Assembly (NCBI RefSeq): GCF_019656315.1
Contig: NZ_BPLU01000069.1
Span: forward strand, 1 to 64,000
Source of the DNA: Flavobacterium sp. UMI-01
Lineage (GTDB): Bacteria > Bacteroidota > Bacteroidia > Flavobacteriales > Flavobacteriaceae
Direction of reading: 5' to 3'
Length of the DNA: 64,000 nt
Shown: positions 45,497 to 54,667 of the stretch, piece after piece
Layout: every line of letters begins with the position of its first letter
How positions within the stretch are numbered: position 1 is the first letter of the stretch
Notes under the pieces: model-generated
The model's database searches: none
The model's input: only the letters and a program-made list of their open reading frames with translations
What the model was told of the DNA's origin: nothing
Translations under genes and position numbers: made by a program

Positions 45497-46012
45497 TCAT
45501 ACTTCCTTAAACCAACTGGAATACAATACATAATTATTTGCTATGCGTTCTATCTCACCAGCAAATTCAGATTCACTTATATCTTTCACTTTTTTGGCTG
45601 GGACACCTGCCCAAATGGAACCAGCAGTCACCACGGTATTTTGAGTTATTACCGCACCTGCTGCAATTATTGAATGACTTTCGACTACACAATTGTCCAT
45701 CACAATGGCCCCCATACCAATGAGTACATTATCCTTAATCGTACAACCATGTACAATGGCATTGTGTCCTATTGAAACGTTATTCCCAATAATGGTAGGG
45801 TGTTTTTGATACGTACAATGAATTACAGCACCATCTTGAATATTGACTTTATTACCAATCTTAATAAAATTGACATCTCCACGTACTACGGCATTAAACC
45901 AAACACTACAGGAATCACCAAAACTAACATCACCTACAATTGTAGCATTCTCAGCTACATAACAATCTGATGGGATTTGCGGCGCTATTCCATTGACAGT
46001 TTTAATCAACAT
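45497..46012 (-). CDS. Gamma-carbonic-anhydrase-like hexapeptide-repeat protein
   Basis: 171 residues folding as a left-handed beta helix from hexapeptide repeats, with a C-terminal helix. Three His at 65, 83 and 88 (VIHCTY, IGHNAIVHGC) correspond to the zinc ligands of the archaeal Cam enzyme and of YrdA/PaaY proteins. The acidic loop of Cam is not obvious, so catalytic activity is uncertain. It lies 15 bp downstream of the PorP/SprF-like gene and may be its operon partner. Confidence 0.88.
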   Translation of the reverse strand: MLIKTVNGIAPQIPSDCYVAENATIVGDVSFGDSCSVWFNAVVRGDVNFIKIGNKVNIQDGAVIHCTYQKHPTIIGNNVSIGHNAIVHGCTIKDNVLIGMGAIVMDNCVVESHSIIAAGAVITQNTVVTAGSIWAGVPAKKVKDISESEFAGEIERIANNYVLYSSWFKEV

Positions 46013-46027
46013 ACTAAAAAATGATTT

Positions 46028-47026
46028 TTAATTAATTGCAGGACATTTACATTCGTATTTTGCTCTTTTACAAAATAAGTTTAGCCCTAAGGTAATTTGG
46101 TGATACCCTCCATTATCAAACTTTACAGCTCCTGACAAATGCGAATAGGTGTAGGCAAACATAAAATTATTATAATTCACACCCACTATTGGAGTAATGT
46201 ATTGAAGATGCTGAGTCGATACAGAGCTTCCATTTGAATATTGAGCGCCATCGATACTACGACGATAAGACAATCCCCCCCATAAAGTCCCAAAATCCAT
46301 CGCTTTATAAGCTTTAATATTCAAATCAAAAGACCTTTCCTGAGTGCGGCTAACGGATTGAAATAATACGGAAGGCTCCCATAAAATGCCACTTTCATTT
46401 CCAAAAATATACCCTACACTCAAAAGGTATTTTCTCAAATTATCGCTTTCAAATTCAGAATAAATATCTCTTCTGGTTTCCATGAGGTTTTTCACTGTGG
46501 CATGAGCATAAAAATCTAAATAATTATAAGATACTCCTACGTCAAAATTAGGATAGGAGTCCTTTTGAACAATCGTTCCATTTACCAAAGGATCAAAATT
46601 ACCAGATTGTCTAAACTGTGTTTCATCCAACTGACTTTGAATCAACCCTGCACTAATACCAAATGACAGTTGGTTTAAATCAACTTCATCTCTTGAAAAC
46701 ATCAAATGATAGGCATATCCTAATTTGATTCCTTTTTGAGAATGATAACCATTTTTATCACTAAACAATATTACTCCAGCGCCTGCTTTTTCACTTATTC
46801 TCCCATTAAAGCTCAATGTACTCAACTGAGGTGCATCATCCTGACCAAACCATTGTTTTCTCGAAGTCAATCGCACCTTTGCACAATTTGCAGCACCTGC
46901 CATAGAGGGATGAATCAAATAATAATTATCCGATAAATAATCCGAATACACCGCAATACCTTCCTGAGCAAAAGAGAAAGTTGAAACAAGTGCACAAACC
47001 AGCAGGAGTCTAAATTTTACAAACAT
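46028..47026 (-). CDS. PorP/SprF-family type IX secretion membrane protein
   Basis: 332 residues. Signal peptide ending FSFAQ, then the PorP/SprF signature: YLSDNYYLIHPSMAGAANCA and VRLTSRKQWFGQDDAPQLST. The remainder is an outer-membrane barrel of the OmpA-F1 kind, ending with a Cys-containing tail (CKRAKYECKCPAIN). Family members anchor or help export T9SS cargo such as SprB. No large adhesin lies beside it here, so the cargo is unknown. Confidence 0.9.
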   Translation of the reverse strand: MFVKFRLLLVCALVSTFSFAQEGIAVYSDYLSDNYYLIHPSMAGAANCAKVRLTSRKQWFGQDDAPQLSTLSFNGRISEKAGAGVILFSDKNGYHSQKGIKLGYAYHLMFSRDEVDLNQLSFGISAGLIQSQLDETQFRQSGNFDPLVNGTIVQKDSYPNFDVGVSYNYLDFYAHATVKNLMETRRDIYSEFESDNLRKYLLSVGYIFGNESGILWEPSVLFQSVSRTQERSFDLNIKAYKAMDFGTLWGGLSYRRSIDGAQYSNGSSVSTQHLQYITPIVGVNYNNFMFAYTYSHLSGAVKFDNGGYHQITLGLNLFCKRAKYECKCPAIN

Positions 47027-47150
47027 TGGAATGGTTTAAAATAATCATTTAAAAATACGCATAATAGACACAATAACCACAAACATTTAAAATAAAGTTA
47101 ATTTATCCATTAATATATCAAATATAGTTAATCATAGAAAATAACTTTAG

Positions 47151-47158
47151 TAAATTTG
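47151..47158 (+). promoter_or_regulatory. Candidate -7 box for the Nfu gene
   Basis: TAAATTTG, 18 bp before the ATG at 47176. Confidence 0.55.
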
Positions 47159-47175
47159 TAAAAATTTAAATAATC

Positions 47176-48069
47176 ATGACAAAAGTTCTTATCAAAGAAA
47201 CACAAAAACCTACTATATTAAAATTTGAATTTGAAGATTTCATCACAAAAAATGAAAGCTTTGAATTTAAAAATATTGATGAAGCAAAAGCATCCCCTCT
47301 TGCGCAACAATTGTTTTACCTTCCTTTTGTTAAAACTGTTTACATCTCAGGTAATTTTATTGCCATTGAAAAATTCAGTATTGTAGAATGGGATGATGTA
47401 AAAGAAGCCGTTGCAGAACAAATCGAAACCTTTATTTCAAATGGCGGAACGATTATCAATATCGACGAAAACAAAACAAAAAAACAACCAGTTACAGTAT
47501 ATGGTGAAACTACACCAAACCCTGCAGCATTAAAATTTGTGGTAAGCAAAATGCTAACCAAAAATGCCGTTGAATTCAAAAATATTGACCAAACGGCTGC
47601 TTCACCACTTGCCCAAGAATTATTCAAATTCCCTTACGTAAAAGAAGTTTTTATTGATGAAAATTATGTTTCGGTCACTAAATATGAATTGAACAGTTGG
47701 GATGAAATCACTCTCGAATTAAGAACGTTTATCAAACAATACATTGAGAATGGTGGGACCGTTCTAGACGAAAATTTTATTCCAAATAGTCTAAAAGACG
47801 AAGCAACTAAGGACGCTAATTTTGATTCACTTGACGAAACTTCTCAAAAAATCATCAACATTCTTGAAGAATATGTACGACCTGCAGTAGCAGCTGATGG
47901 TGGAAATATTGCTTTTGATTCATTTGACGAAGCCACAAGAACAGTTAAAGTTATTTTGCAGGGCGCTTGTAATGGATGTCCTTCTTCAACATTTACCTTA
48001 AAAAGTGGTATCGAAAACATGTTGAAAAGCATGCTAAACGACGAAAAAATAAATGTTGAAGCAGTTTAA
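47176..48069 (+). CDS. NifU-family iron-sulfur scaffold with two Nfu N-domains
   Basis: 297 residues. Two Nfu_N-type domains are in tandem, about 10-95 and 108-195; the shared core ASPLAQQLFYLPFVKTVYIS and ASPLAQELFKFPYVKEVFID shows the duplication. The C-terminal NifU domain (about 215-297) carries the cluster-binding CNGC (C265 and C268). It should assemble or deliver Fe-S clusters. It has its own -7 box. Confidence 0.93.
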   Translation: MTKVLIKETQKPTILKFEFEDFITKNESFEFKNIDEAKASPLAQQLFYLPFVKTVYISGNFIAIEKFSIVEWDDVKEAVAEQIETFISNGGTIINIDENKTKKQPVTVYGETTPNPAALKFVVSKMLTKNAVEFKNIDQTAASPLAQELFKFPYVKEVFIDENYVSVTKYELNSWDEITLELRTFIKQYIENGGTVLDENFIPNSLKDEATKDANFDSLDETSQKIINILEEYVRPAVAADGGNIAFDSFDEATRTVKVILQGACNGCPSSTFTLKSGIENMLKSMLNDEKINVEAV

Positions 48070-48134
48070 GTTTTACAAACAAAACTATAAAAAACGGATA
48101 ACCCAAGTAACAAATATAAAACAGAAACAATTAG

Positions 48135-48142
48135 TACTTTTG
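48135..48142 (+). promoter_or_regulatory. Candidate -7 box for the MscS gene
   Basis: TACTTTTG, 53 bp before the ATG at 48195. The leader would contain a weak hairpin (about 48155-48177) followed by T's, which might also end the Nfu transcript. Confidence 0.5.
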
Positions 48143-48194
48143 TATCCCAAACCCAAAACCTTCTCTTGTAGAGGGTTTTTTATTATTTTTTATT

Positions 48195-49022
48195 ATGAAT
48201 TTAGATCCAAAATACATCACGCAATACGGCAATAATTTAATCCAAGAAATTCTAGCCTACTCCCCAAGAGTCATCTCGGCTTTCTTAATTCTATTCATCG
48301 GACTTTACGCTATAAGAGTCATCAATCGTTTGGTTCGAAAAATAATGCTGAAAAGAAAATTTGAAGTAACGCTAACCCAATTTTTAGGAGACATTTTACT
48401 TTGGGGATTGCGCATTTTGTTGTTTGTTACCTTTATTTCTAAATTAGGCATTGAGACCTCTTCTTTTGTTGCCATATTAGGAGCTATGGGCCTTGCAGTA
48501 GGCTTATCTTTACAAGGGTCGTTATCCAATTTTGCAGGCGGAATGTTGATTATTCTTTTCAAACCTTTCAAAGATGGTGACTTGATAGAAGCCCAAGGAA
48601 TGGTTGCTACAGTGAGTGAAATCCAAATTTTTGTAACCAAATTGATTACCGCTAATAACCAAGTCGTTTTTATACCGAATGGCATTTTATCCAACGGGAT
48701 TATTACTAATTATTCTATGCTAGGAAATCGAAGAGCAGATCTCACTTTTTCAATATCTTATGATTCTGACATCAAACGCGCCAAGGAAATTATTATAGAA
48801 TTACTAAACGACAACCCCAAAGTACTCCAAAACCCTAAACCAGAAGTTTTTGTCAGAAATCTAACAGATAGCGCTATTGAACTAGCTGTAAGACCGTGGG
48901 CCACTAATGAAAACTTTGGAAGTGTATTTACCGAAGTGTTAGAAAATTGCAAAACCGCTTTTGACAAAGCAGGAATTGTAATTCAACCTTATGTCAAAGA
49001 AAAATCAGCTGATAAAGATTAG
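48195..49022 (+). CDS. MscS-family mechanosensitive channel
   Basis: 275 residues, close to E. coli MscS length. Three membrane helices occupy about 20-120. The pore-lining TM3 is the Gly/Ala-rich AILGAMGLAVGLSLQGSLSN (about 93-112). The beta domain (about 125-175) and alpha/beta domain (about 185-268) follow. It opens under hypo-osmotic stress to release solutes. Convergent with tsaB, 3 bp apart. Confidence 0.93.
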   Translation: MNLDPKYITQYGNNLIQEILAYSPRVISAFLILFIGLYAIRVINRLVRKIMLKRKFEVTLTQFLGDILLWGLRILLFVTFISKLGIETSSFVAILGAMGLAVGLSLQGSLSNFAGGMLIILFKPFKDGDLIEAQGMVATVSEIQIFVTKLITANNQVVFIPNGILSNGIITNYSMLGNRRADLTFSISYDSDIKRAKEIIIELLNDNPKVLQNPKPEVFVRNLTDSAIELAVRPWATNENFGSVFTEVLENCKTAFDKAGIVIQPYVKEKSADKD

Positions 49023-49025
49023 CTA

Positions 49026-49694
49026 TTATTTTTTTGAGGCCGTCACAATAAAATCTTTTAGGTAAAATGGCTCAAAATAAGCCACATCAACAAATTCCTT
49101 TTTTTGGAAAGCATCAAAACTTAATGCACTCATTTCATTTGCTGATGGAAAAAAACTGTTCTCTAAAAAAATAAAATTGTACTGCTGTAGCAAGGGTTTG
49201 CATTTAGCAGCACAATCTCCTACAAAATAAACAGGCATTGTACAATCAGCAAAGGAATTATCAGTAATGATTTCTGCTTGGGTTTCACGCAAACGCTTTC
49301 CATCCGCTGAGAAAATAGCACTGTAAACTTCCATCCTACGCGCATCAAGCATGGGAATTACTATACCTTCAGTAATTTTGGCTTGGGATGCAAGAGATTG
49401 TAAGGTGTCAATTGCTAGCAACGGGATATTTAAGGCATAACACAACCCTTTGGCTGCTGAAACTCCAATGCGCAATCCCGTATAAGAACCAGGACCTTGG
49501 CTTACAGCAATCGCCACCAAATCATGAAAAGTTATGCCTGCTTTTTGTAAAACCTGCTCTATCAAAACATGTAGTTTTTCGGCATGAGAATAACCTTCTT
49601 CTGCAACTTCAAGACAAACGATGGTTTGACCGTCTTTAGCAAGAGCAACTGAGCAATTTTTAGTAGCTGTTTCAATATTTAAAATAAAACTCAT
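49026..49694 (-). CDS. tsaB: tRNA threonylcarbamoyladenosine protein TsaB
   Basis: 222 residues with the ASKHA fold: ILNIETATKNCSVALAKDG at the start, AVSQGPGSYTGLRIGVSAAK (about 63-82) and VIPMLDARRMEVYSAIF. TsaB is the dimerisation partner of TsaD in making t6A37 of ANN-decoding tRNAs. The enzyme partner genes are not in this window. Confidence 0.94.
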   Translation of the reverse strand: MSFILNIETATKNCSVALAKDGQTIVCLEVAEEGYSHAEKLHVLIEQVLQKAGITFHDLVAIAVSQGPGSYTGLRIGVSAAKGLCYALNIPLLAIDTLQSLASQAKITEGIVIPMLDARRMEVYSAIFSADGKRLRETQAEIITDNSFADCTMPVYFVGDCAAKCKPLLQQYNFIFLENSFFPSANEMSALSFDAFQKKEFVDVAYFEPFYLKDFIVTASKK

Positions 49695-49722
49695 CTTGAT
49701 TTTTTTTTTACAAATAGCACTG

Positions 49723-49730
49723 CAAATATA
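49723..49730 (-). promoter_or_regulatory. Candidate -7 box for tsaB
   Basis: TATATTTG on the minus strand in the 39-bp gap after the adaptor gene, 29 bp before the ATG at 49694. Confidence 0.5.
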
Positions 49731-49733
49731 ATT

Positions 49734-51011
49734 CTATTTACTTTCTTTCTCCTTTTTAACAACTACTTTGTCTCCTGAATTCAACTCTTTAGAAACCGTT
49801 GTATAAGGACCTGTGATTATGTTATCATTTTTAGAAAGACCACTAATAATTTCGATATTCGAATCGTCTTGGATTCCTGTTTTCACAATTTTAATTTTAG
49901 CTTTATCTCCCACTTTTACAAACACACATTCCCATTTTTTATCTCTTTTGACCAAATTTTCAACTTCTACATCTTCTTTTTCAGTAGTTCTAGCAGTATC
50001 TGCCTTTACAACTATCGCACTGATAGGCACATTTAGGACATTGGATTTCGTTTTGGTAATGATATCCACAGTCGCCGTCATTCCTGGTCTGAAAGGAGAA
50101 TAATTAGCTGGTTTACCTACAAGCAAATCTTGATAGGATTCTTTTAAGATACGCACCTTGACCTTAAAATTAGTAACCTGATCGGCTTGCAACTCATTAC
50201 TTGCTGAATTTGAGATACTAGTCACAATTCCTTTAAATTTCTTTTTTAAATAAGCATCAACTTCAATTGTCGCCCCATCTCCTTCCTTAATTTTAACAAT
50301 ATCATTTTCGTTTACATCAACCTCTACTTCCATCTGATTTAAGTTGGCTATTCGCAAAATCTCGGTTCCAGCCATTTGTTGCGTACCCAAAACCCGCTCT
50401 CCTAATTCAACATTCAATGCCGAAATGGTTCCTCCAGCAGGAGCATATATCAAGGTACGACCCAAGTTGTCCTGAGCTTCATTCACAGATGCTAAAGCAC
50501 TTTGAACATTAAAATAAGAAGCTTGTCTTGCGGCCTTAGCTACTTCAAAAGCAGCTACAGACTTGTCCCAATCAGCTTTTGAAATAATACCTTTTTCAAA
50601 TAGGGTTTTATTTCGTTCATAGTTCAATTTAGACTCTTTAAACTGTGCTTCGGCTTGAGCCAAATTAAATTTAGAACTTGACAATCCGGCCTTAGTGCGG
50701 TCTAAATTAGAAGTGTATAAATCCGGATTGATTCTTACTAACAAATCTCCTTTTTGAACCACTTGCCCTTCTTTTACAGGTAAGGCCGTAATTTCACCCG
50801 ATACCATTGACGCAATTTTCACCTCAATTTCAGGTTGAATTTTTCCAGTAGCCGAAACAGTTTCTACAATAGTACTTTGCCTTACCATAGCCACTTCAAC
50901 TTCCTTACCTTCATTGCGATTGCCTAGCACGCCTTTTTTAACAAGCACTAGCAAAACGCCAATCAACACTAAAGCAAGAGCTACTAAATAATAAGTTCTT
51001 TTATTTGACAT
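49734..51011 (-). CDS. Periplasmic adaptor subunit of an efflux pump (MacA/HlyD-like)
   Basis: 425 residues. One N-terminal membrane segment (about 7-25), a lipoyl half (GKIQPEIEVKIASMVSGEIT), a coiled-coil hairpin (about 100-190), the second lipoyl half and a beta-barrel domain (LNQMEVEVDVNENDIVKIKE), then a membrane-proximal domain. The pattern is MacA-like, which would pair with an ABC permease. Here only a TolC gene lies upstream (2-bp spacing) and no MacB-type pump is adjacent. Confidence 0.9.
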   Translation of the reverse strand: MSNKRTYYLVALALVLIGVLLVLVKKGVLGNRNEGKEVEVAMVRQSTIVETVSATGKIQPEIEVKIASMVSGEITALPVKEGQVVQKGDLLVRINPDLYTSNLDRTKAGLSSSKFNLAQAEAQFKESKLNYERNKTLFEKGIISKADWDKSVAAFEVAKAARQASYFNVQSALASVNEAQDNLGRTLIYAPAGGTISALNVELGERVLGTQQMAGTEILRIANLNQMEVEVDVNENDIVKIKEGDGATIEVDAYLKKKFKGIVTSISNSASNELQADQVTNFKVKVRILKESYQDLLVGKPANYSPFRPGMTATVDIITKTKSNVLNVPISAIVVKADTARTTEKEDVEVENLVKRDKKWECVFVKVGDKAKIKIVKTGIQDDSNIEIISGLSKNDNIITGPYTTVSKELNSGDKVVVKKEKESK

Positions 51012-51013
51012 AT

Positions 51014-52387
51014 TTATTTCTGTTTAACAATTGGAATCCCAAAATAAAATTCCAATATCTTAATTTTAAAAATAGCATCATATTTAGTACGCAAAACCTC
51101 GGATTGCGCATTCGATAACAAAAGTTGCGACTGACTTAAATCGAAAGAATTCATCAAACCCACTTCAAATTTTTCCTTGGCATAACGGTAGGATTCCTCT
51201 CTTGCGAATAAGGATTCTAAAGCAGACTCGTACGCTTGCAAGGCTCCTTTGGCATCAGTAAACGCAGTATATACATTGCGTTCCAAATCTAAATTTTGTT
51301 GCTCCAGAGCAATTTTGGATTTTTCAAATTCCACTTTCGAACGGCTGATGGCATTACGAGCCGAAAACCCGTTAAAAATGGGAATGTTCAATTGTGCGCC
51401 AAAAGACTGCCCTTTGTTATCATTAAATTGTTCCCAAAATGGTGGCGCGCCTTGCACCCCTATTACAGCACCATTTGAATCCCTAAGCGCAATATCGGCA
51501 TAGGAAATTCGGGTATTAAAATTGTAAAAACCTCTTAAGCTAGGCTGCAGATTGCCTTTGGCGATTTGAATATTTTTTTCAGCAATTTCCAGATTAGTTT
51601 GAGCTAATTTTAGTTCGACACGTTGTTGCTTTGCCACCTCCAAAACGGATTCAGGAGTTTCTTTCAACACTTCTGATTGTAAACTCATCGGAGCTTCAGC
51701 AGCTATTTCAAAATTTTTAAAGTCGGTTAATTGTAAAAGCTGAGCCAAACTCAATTTTGAAATTTCCAACAAATTGGTAGCATTCACAATTTTTTGACCA
51801 TCCAAAGCCAGTGTTGCTTTACTATCCAACAAATCTCCTCGAGGAATGGTTCCTGCCTTAACCAATTCCTGAGTTCGCGCATATTGTTGCTCATCAATTT
51901 TCAATTGCTCTTTTTGAACCTTAACATTTTCAATATTAAAAAGCACCTGCAAATAAGCATTGGCGACATTTAAAGCCACATCTTCTTTCATTTTTTGCAG
52001 TTGATAGCGTGCAGCTACTTTAGCGAGATTCGCTTTGCGCAAAGCATTTTGATTTTGTAATCCTTTATATAAGTCAACCCCAATAGTTCCACTTGCTGAA
52101 CTAAACTGAGTTGTTTTGTTCTGCAAAATCCCAGTGGTAATATCTTGATTCAAACCTATATTCCAGGAATGAGAACTGGCAGCATTGACTGTTGGCAAAA
52201 AATTCCCAAAAGCTTGTTTGGTATCAATGGCAGCGGCTTGTGTTTCTAAAGCAGATAATTGAATCGAAATATTTTTCTGCATGGCATAACGCACACAATC
52301 TTCCAAAGTCCACTTTTTGACTTGAGCGGTCGCCCAATGGCTTAGAAAAACAAAATAAAAGAAAGTAACACCTATTACTATTTTCAT
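51014..52387 (-). CDS. TolC-family outer-membrane efflux protein
   Basis: 457 residues from the ATG at 52387; a TTG three codons upstream is less likely. Signal peptide to about residue 22, then two OEP repeats (about 25-230 and 240-450) of alternating strand and long helix, opening WTLEDCVRYAMQKNISIQLS. It forms the outer-membrane exit duct of a tripartite pump with the downstream adaptor. It has a -7 box 34 bp upstream. Confidence 0.93.
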   Translation of the reverse strand: MKIVIGVTFFYFVFLSHWATAQVKKWTLEDCVRYAMQKNISIQLSALETQAAAIDTKQAFGNFLPTVNAASSHSWNIGLNQDITTGILQNKTTQFSSASGTIGVDLYKGLQNQNALRKANLAKVAARYQLQKMKEDVALNVANAYLQVLFNIENVKVQKEQLKIDEQQYARTQELVKAGTIPRGDLLDSKATLALDGQKIVNATNLLEISKLSLAQLLQLTDFKNFEIAAEAPMSLQSEVLKETPESVLEVAKQQRVELKLAQTNLEIAEKNIQIAKGNLQPSLRGFYNFNTRISYADIALRDSNGAVIGVQGAPPFWEQFNDNKGQSFGAQLNIPIFNGFSARNAISRSKVEFEKSKIALEQQNLDLERNVYTAFTDAKGALQAYESALESLFAREESYRYAKEKFEVGLMNSFDLSQSQLLLSNAQSEVLRTKYDAIFKIKILEFYFGIPIVKQK

Positions 52388-52420
52388 AAAATACAATCAA
52401 AAGGAACTAAGGTTTCCTTA

Positions 52421-52428
52421 CAAAAGTA
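52421..52428 (-). promoter_or_regulatory. Candidate -7 box for tolC
   Basis: TACTTTTG on the minus strand, 34 bp before the ATG at 52387. Confidence 0.55.
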
Positions 52429-52498
52429 ACGATTTTAGATGGGAGAAATTTAGGTTAAGTAAAATTTTAACCTATACAATTCCCATTTCAGATAGAAG

Positions 52499-52534
52499 TC
52501 AAAAAAAAACTTCCGCACTAACAATGCGGAAGTT
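52499..52534 (-). terminator. Orphan intrinsic terminator upstream of tolC
   Basis: Perfect 10-bp stem AACTTCCGCA (52508-52517) with TGCGGAAGTT (52525-52534). On the minus strand it is followed by nine U (A-run 52501-52509). No minus-strand gene ends here. Confidence 0.85.
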
Positions 52535-52764
52535 AAAACCAATTAAACATTCTTTAGTTTAAAATAACAAACAGAACATTTAATGCTTACTAATTCAAAA
52601 TGGTTTTAAAATATTTAGAAGCGCTAATAAAAAACACAGCAGCTATTATATACAAAAAAATATAAATAATCGAGCATATCTAATCCCTTTTGATGAAGAA
52701 AAATAAGACAAAGATTAACAATCCTTTCCTTAAACACAAATTAAATTTTGAAAGAAAAACCGTC

Positions 52765-52794
52765 TTAATCGACAAAAAATTACTTTTAATCGAC
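52765..52794. promoter_or_regulatory. 9-bp direct repeat pair spaced by 12 bp
   Basis: TTAATCGAC occurs at 52765-52773 and 52786-52794, 21 bp from centre to centre (two helical turns). This spacing is that of LytTR-type regulator sites, but the sequence is not a known consensus. Confidence 0.4.
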
Positions 52795-52976
52795 CAATAA
52801 CAAAAAACCAATATTAAACACCTTAAAATCAACAAAACCAATATGTTTTGTTATAAAATAAAAAGAAATGCTTTTTTAGAAAACATGAGAATTTACCTTA
52901 ACAACATTTTCAACCCTTCCATTAAATAGCGACAAATAGTTTCCCAATTAACACCACAATAAAAGCAATAAATAAT

Positions 52977-52984
52977 TACTTTTG
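52977..52984 (+). promoter_or_regulatory. Candidate -7 box for the DUF4403 gene
   Basis: TACTTTTG, 18 bp before the ATG at 53002. Confidence 0.55.
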
Positions 52985-53001
52985 TTTCAAATTATTTATA
53001 G

Positions 53002-54399
53002 ATGTTCCCAAAAAATTACCATTACTTCATCATCATTGCGACACTAACTTTCACTTCTTGTAGCAACCTACAACAAATAAATGCTTTAAAACCAGAAGCT
53101 GATGATGCCTCCCCGATAGTGTACGAAACCAGCCCCTCGTTCCTCAACTTACCTGTCACTATCCAAATGCAAGACATCGAAAACAAAACCAATGCACTAC
53201 TAAACGAACTCATTTATGATGATGCTACAATTGAAGATGACGATATCGAAATGAAAATTTGGAAATTGGCTCCTATTAAAGTTCGGAACGAAAACAACAA
53301 AATTATTACTGTTTTACCTTTAAAAACATTCATAAAGTATCGAATAGGCACAAAGAAAATGGGAATTGAAATGTATGATGTTCGTGAATTTCACCTCAAC
53401 GGCATTTTGACGCTATCCAGTAATTTTTCGTTAAGCAATTGGAAATTCAAAACCAAAACCGAAATAAAGTCATTGGATTGGAACGAATCACCCACCATGC
53501 TTATTATGGGACGTAACCTACCAATAACGTACGTCATAAATCCTGCTATAAAATTATTTAAATCCAAAATTGAAACTAAAATTGATGAAGCCATCGAAAA
53601 ATCAACGGATTTTAAACCAAATGTTTTGACTGCATTAGAAAAAATAAGTCAACCTTTTCAAATCAATGAAGCTTACGAAAGTTGGCTCCGCATCAATCCT
53701 GTAGAATTGTATGCCAGCGATTTAAAATTAAAGAAAGAAAGTGTTCAAATTGACATGGGCTTAAAATGCCTGATGGAAACACATATTGGCACACGACCAG
53801 AATCTATTTTCGATTCCCATAAAATAGTTCTTAAACCCGTTACTAAAATACCCAACCAAATCACAACAAACATTATTGCGGTTTCAAGTTATCATAGTGC
53901 TTCAAAAATCATCACTAAAAATTTCCAAGGACAAGAGTTTGGTTCAGGAAGTAAAAAAATAAAAGTACAAAATGTAACACTTTGGCATAAAAACAACAAA
54001 ATGGTCATTGCCTTAGACACACAAGGTGCTGTTAATGGGACTATTTATTTGACTGGATTTCCAAAATACGACGAACAGAAAAAAGAAATCTATTTTGATG
54101 ATTTAAATTACGTTTTGGACACCAAAAGTCGCTTGATGAGAACTGCCAATTGGCTAGCACAAGGCCTAATATTAAAGAGAATTCAAGAAAATTGCAGGTA
54201 CTCTATCAAACCTAATTTAGACGAAGGCAAAAAAACAATTCTGAATTACTTAACAAATTATTCGCCTATACCAGGTGTGTTCGTTAATGGTAAAATAGGC
54301 ACTATGAGTTTCGAAAAAATTCAACTAACAAACAACGCTATTTTGGCAAATTTAAAAATCAATGGCACAGTAGAAGTAACTATTAATGGGTTAAAATAA
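53002..54399 (+). CDS. DUF4403 lipoprotein
   Basis: 465 residues. The lipoprotein signal has lipobox Cys20 (TFTSCSN). The body matches DUF4403, opening with SFLNLPVTIQMQDIENKTNA and containing a GLKCLMETHIGTRPE segment and two related beta-rich halves (about 45-240 and 245-460). These are envelope proteins of the BPI/TULIP-like kind by fold prediction in the literature, so lipid binding is possible but not shown. Monocistronic and convergent with the oxidase group. Confidence 0.85.
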   Translation: MFPKNYHYFIIIATLTFTSCSNLQQINALKPEADDASPIVYETSPSFLNLPVTIQMQDIENKTNALLNELIYDDATIEDDDIEMKIWKLAPIKVRNENNKIITVLPLKTFIKYRIGTKKMGIEMYDVREFHLNGILTLSSNFSLSNWKFKTKTEIKSLDWNESPTMLIMGRNLPITYVINPAIKLFKSKIETKIDEAIEKSTDFKPNVLTALEKISQPFQINEAYESWLRINPVELYASDLKLKKESVQIDMGLKCLMETHIGTRPESIFDSHKIVLKPVTKIPNQITTNIIAVSSYHSASKIITKNFQGQEFGSGSKKIKVQNVTLWHKNNKMVIALDTQGAVNGTIYLTGFPKYDEQKKEIYFDDLNYVLDTKSRLMRTANWLAQGLILKRIQENCRYSIKPNLDEGKKTILNYLTNYSPIPGVFVNGKIGTMSFEKIQLTNNAILANLKINGTVEVTINGLK

Positions 54400-54403
54400 A
54401 ATG

Positions 54404-54667
54404 CTATTTTTTCCCTTTACGCATTTTGTAAATCACATAACCAATACCTGCAACTAACAAATACGGAATAACCATCAAATAGACGATTCCGTCATTTACA
54501 GCCTCGGCTTGCGCTTTATTTGCATCTCCACCTAAAGAAGCTCTACACATGGCGCATTGGGCACTAACTCCGACCGAAAATAGAAAACAGAAAATAAAAA
54601 ATAGAATCTTAACTATGCCCTTTTCAGTTCTAATTCCTGACTTTTGACTTCTAACTTTAGTGCACAT
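54404..54667 (-). CDS. Small membrane protein of the cytochrome oxidase group
   Basis: 87 residues. It has a signal-like hydrophobic segment (about 20-36, ending VSAQ), a CAMC motif in SAQCAMCRASLGG and a C-terminal membrane helix (about 61-80). The family is found with oxidase assembly genes in Flavobacteria and has no known role; the CxxC suggests metal or redox handling. The first 17 residues (MCTKVRSQKSGIRTEKG) come from a simple-sequence DNA tract. The ATG is the only in-frame start and overlaps the stop of the DUF420 gene by 11 nt. Confidence 0.7.
   Translation of the reverse strand: MCTKVRSQKSGIRTEKGIVKILFFIFCFLFSVGVSAQCAMCRASLGGDANKAQAEAVNDGIVYLMVIPYLLVAGIGYVIYKMRKGKK

Larger units (their letters stand above)
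52397..53001. other. 600-bp gene-free region between tolC and the DUF4403 gene
   Basis: No protein gene supported. It holds the tolC -7 box (52421-52428), an orphan minus-strand terminator (52499-52534), a 9-bp direct repeat pair (52765-52794) and the -7 box of the DUF4403 gene (52977-52984). Confidence 0.6.
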
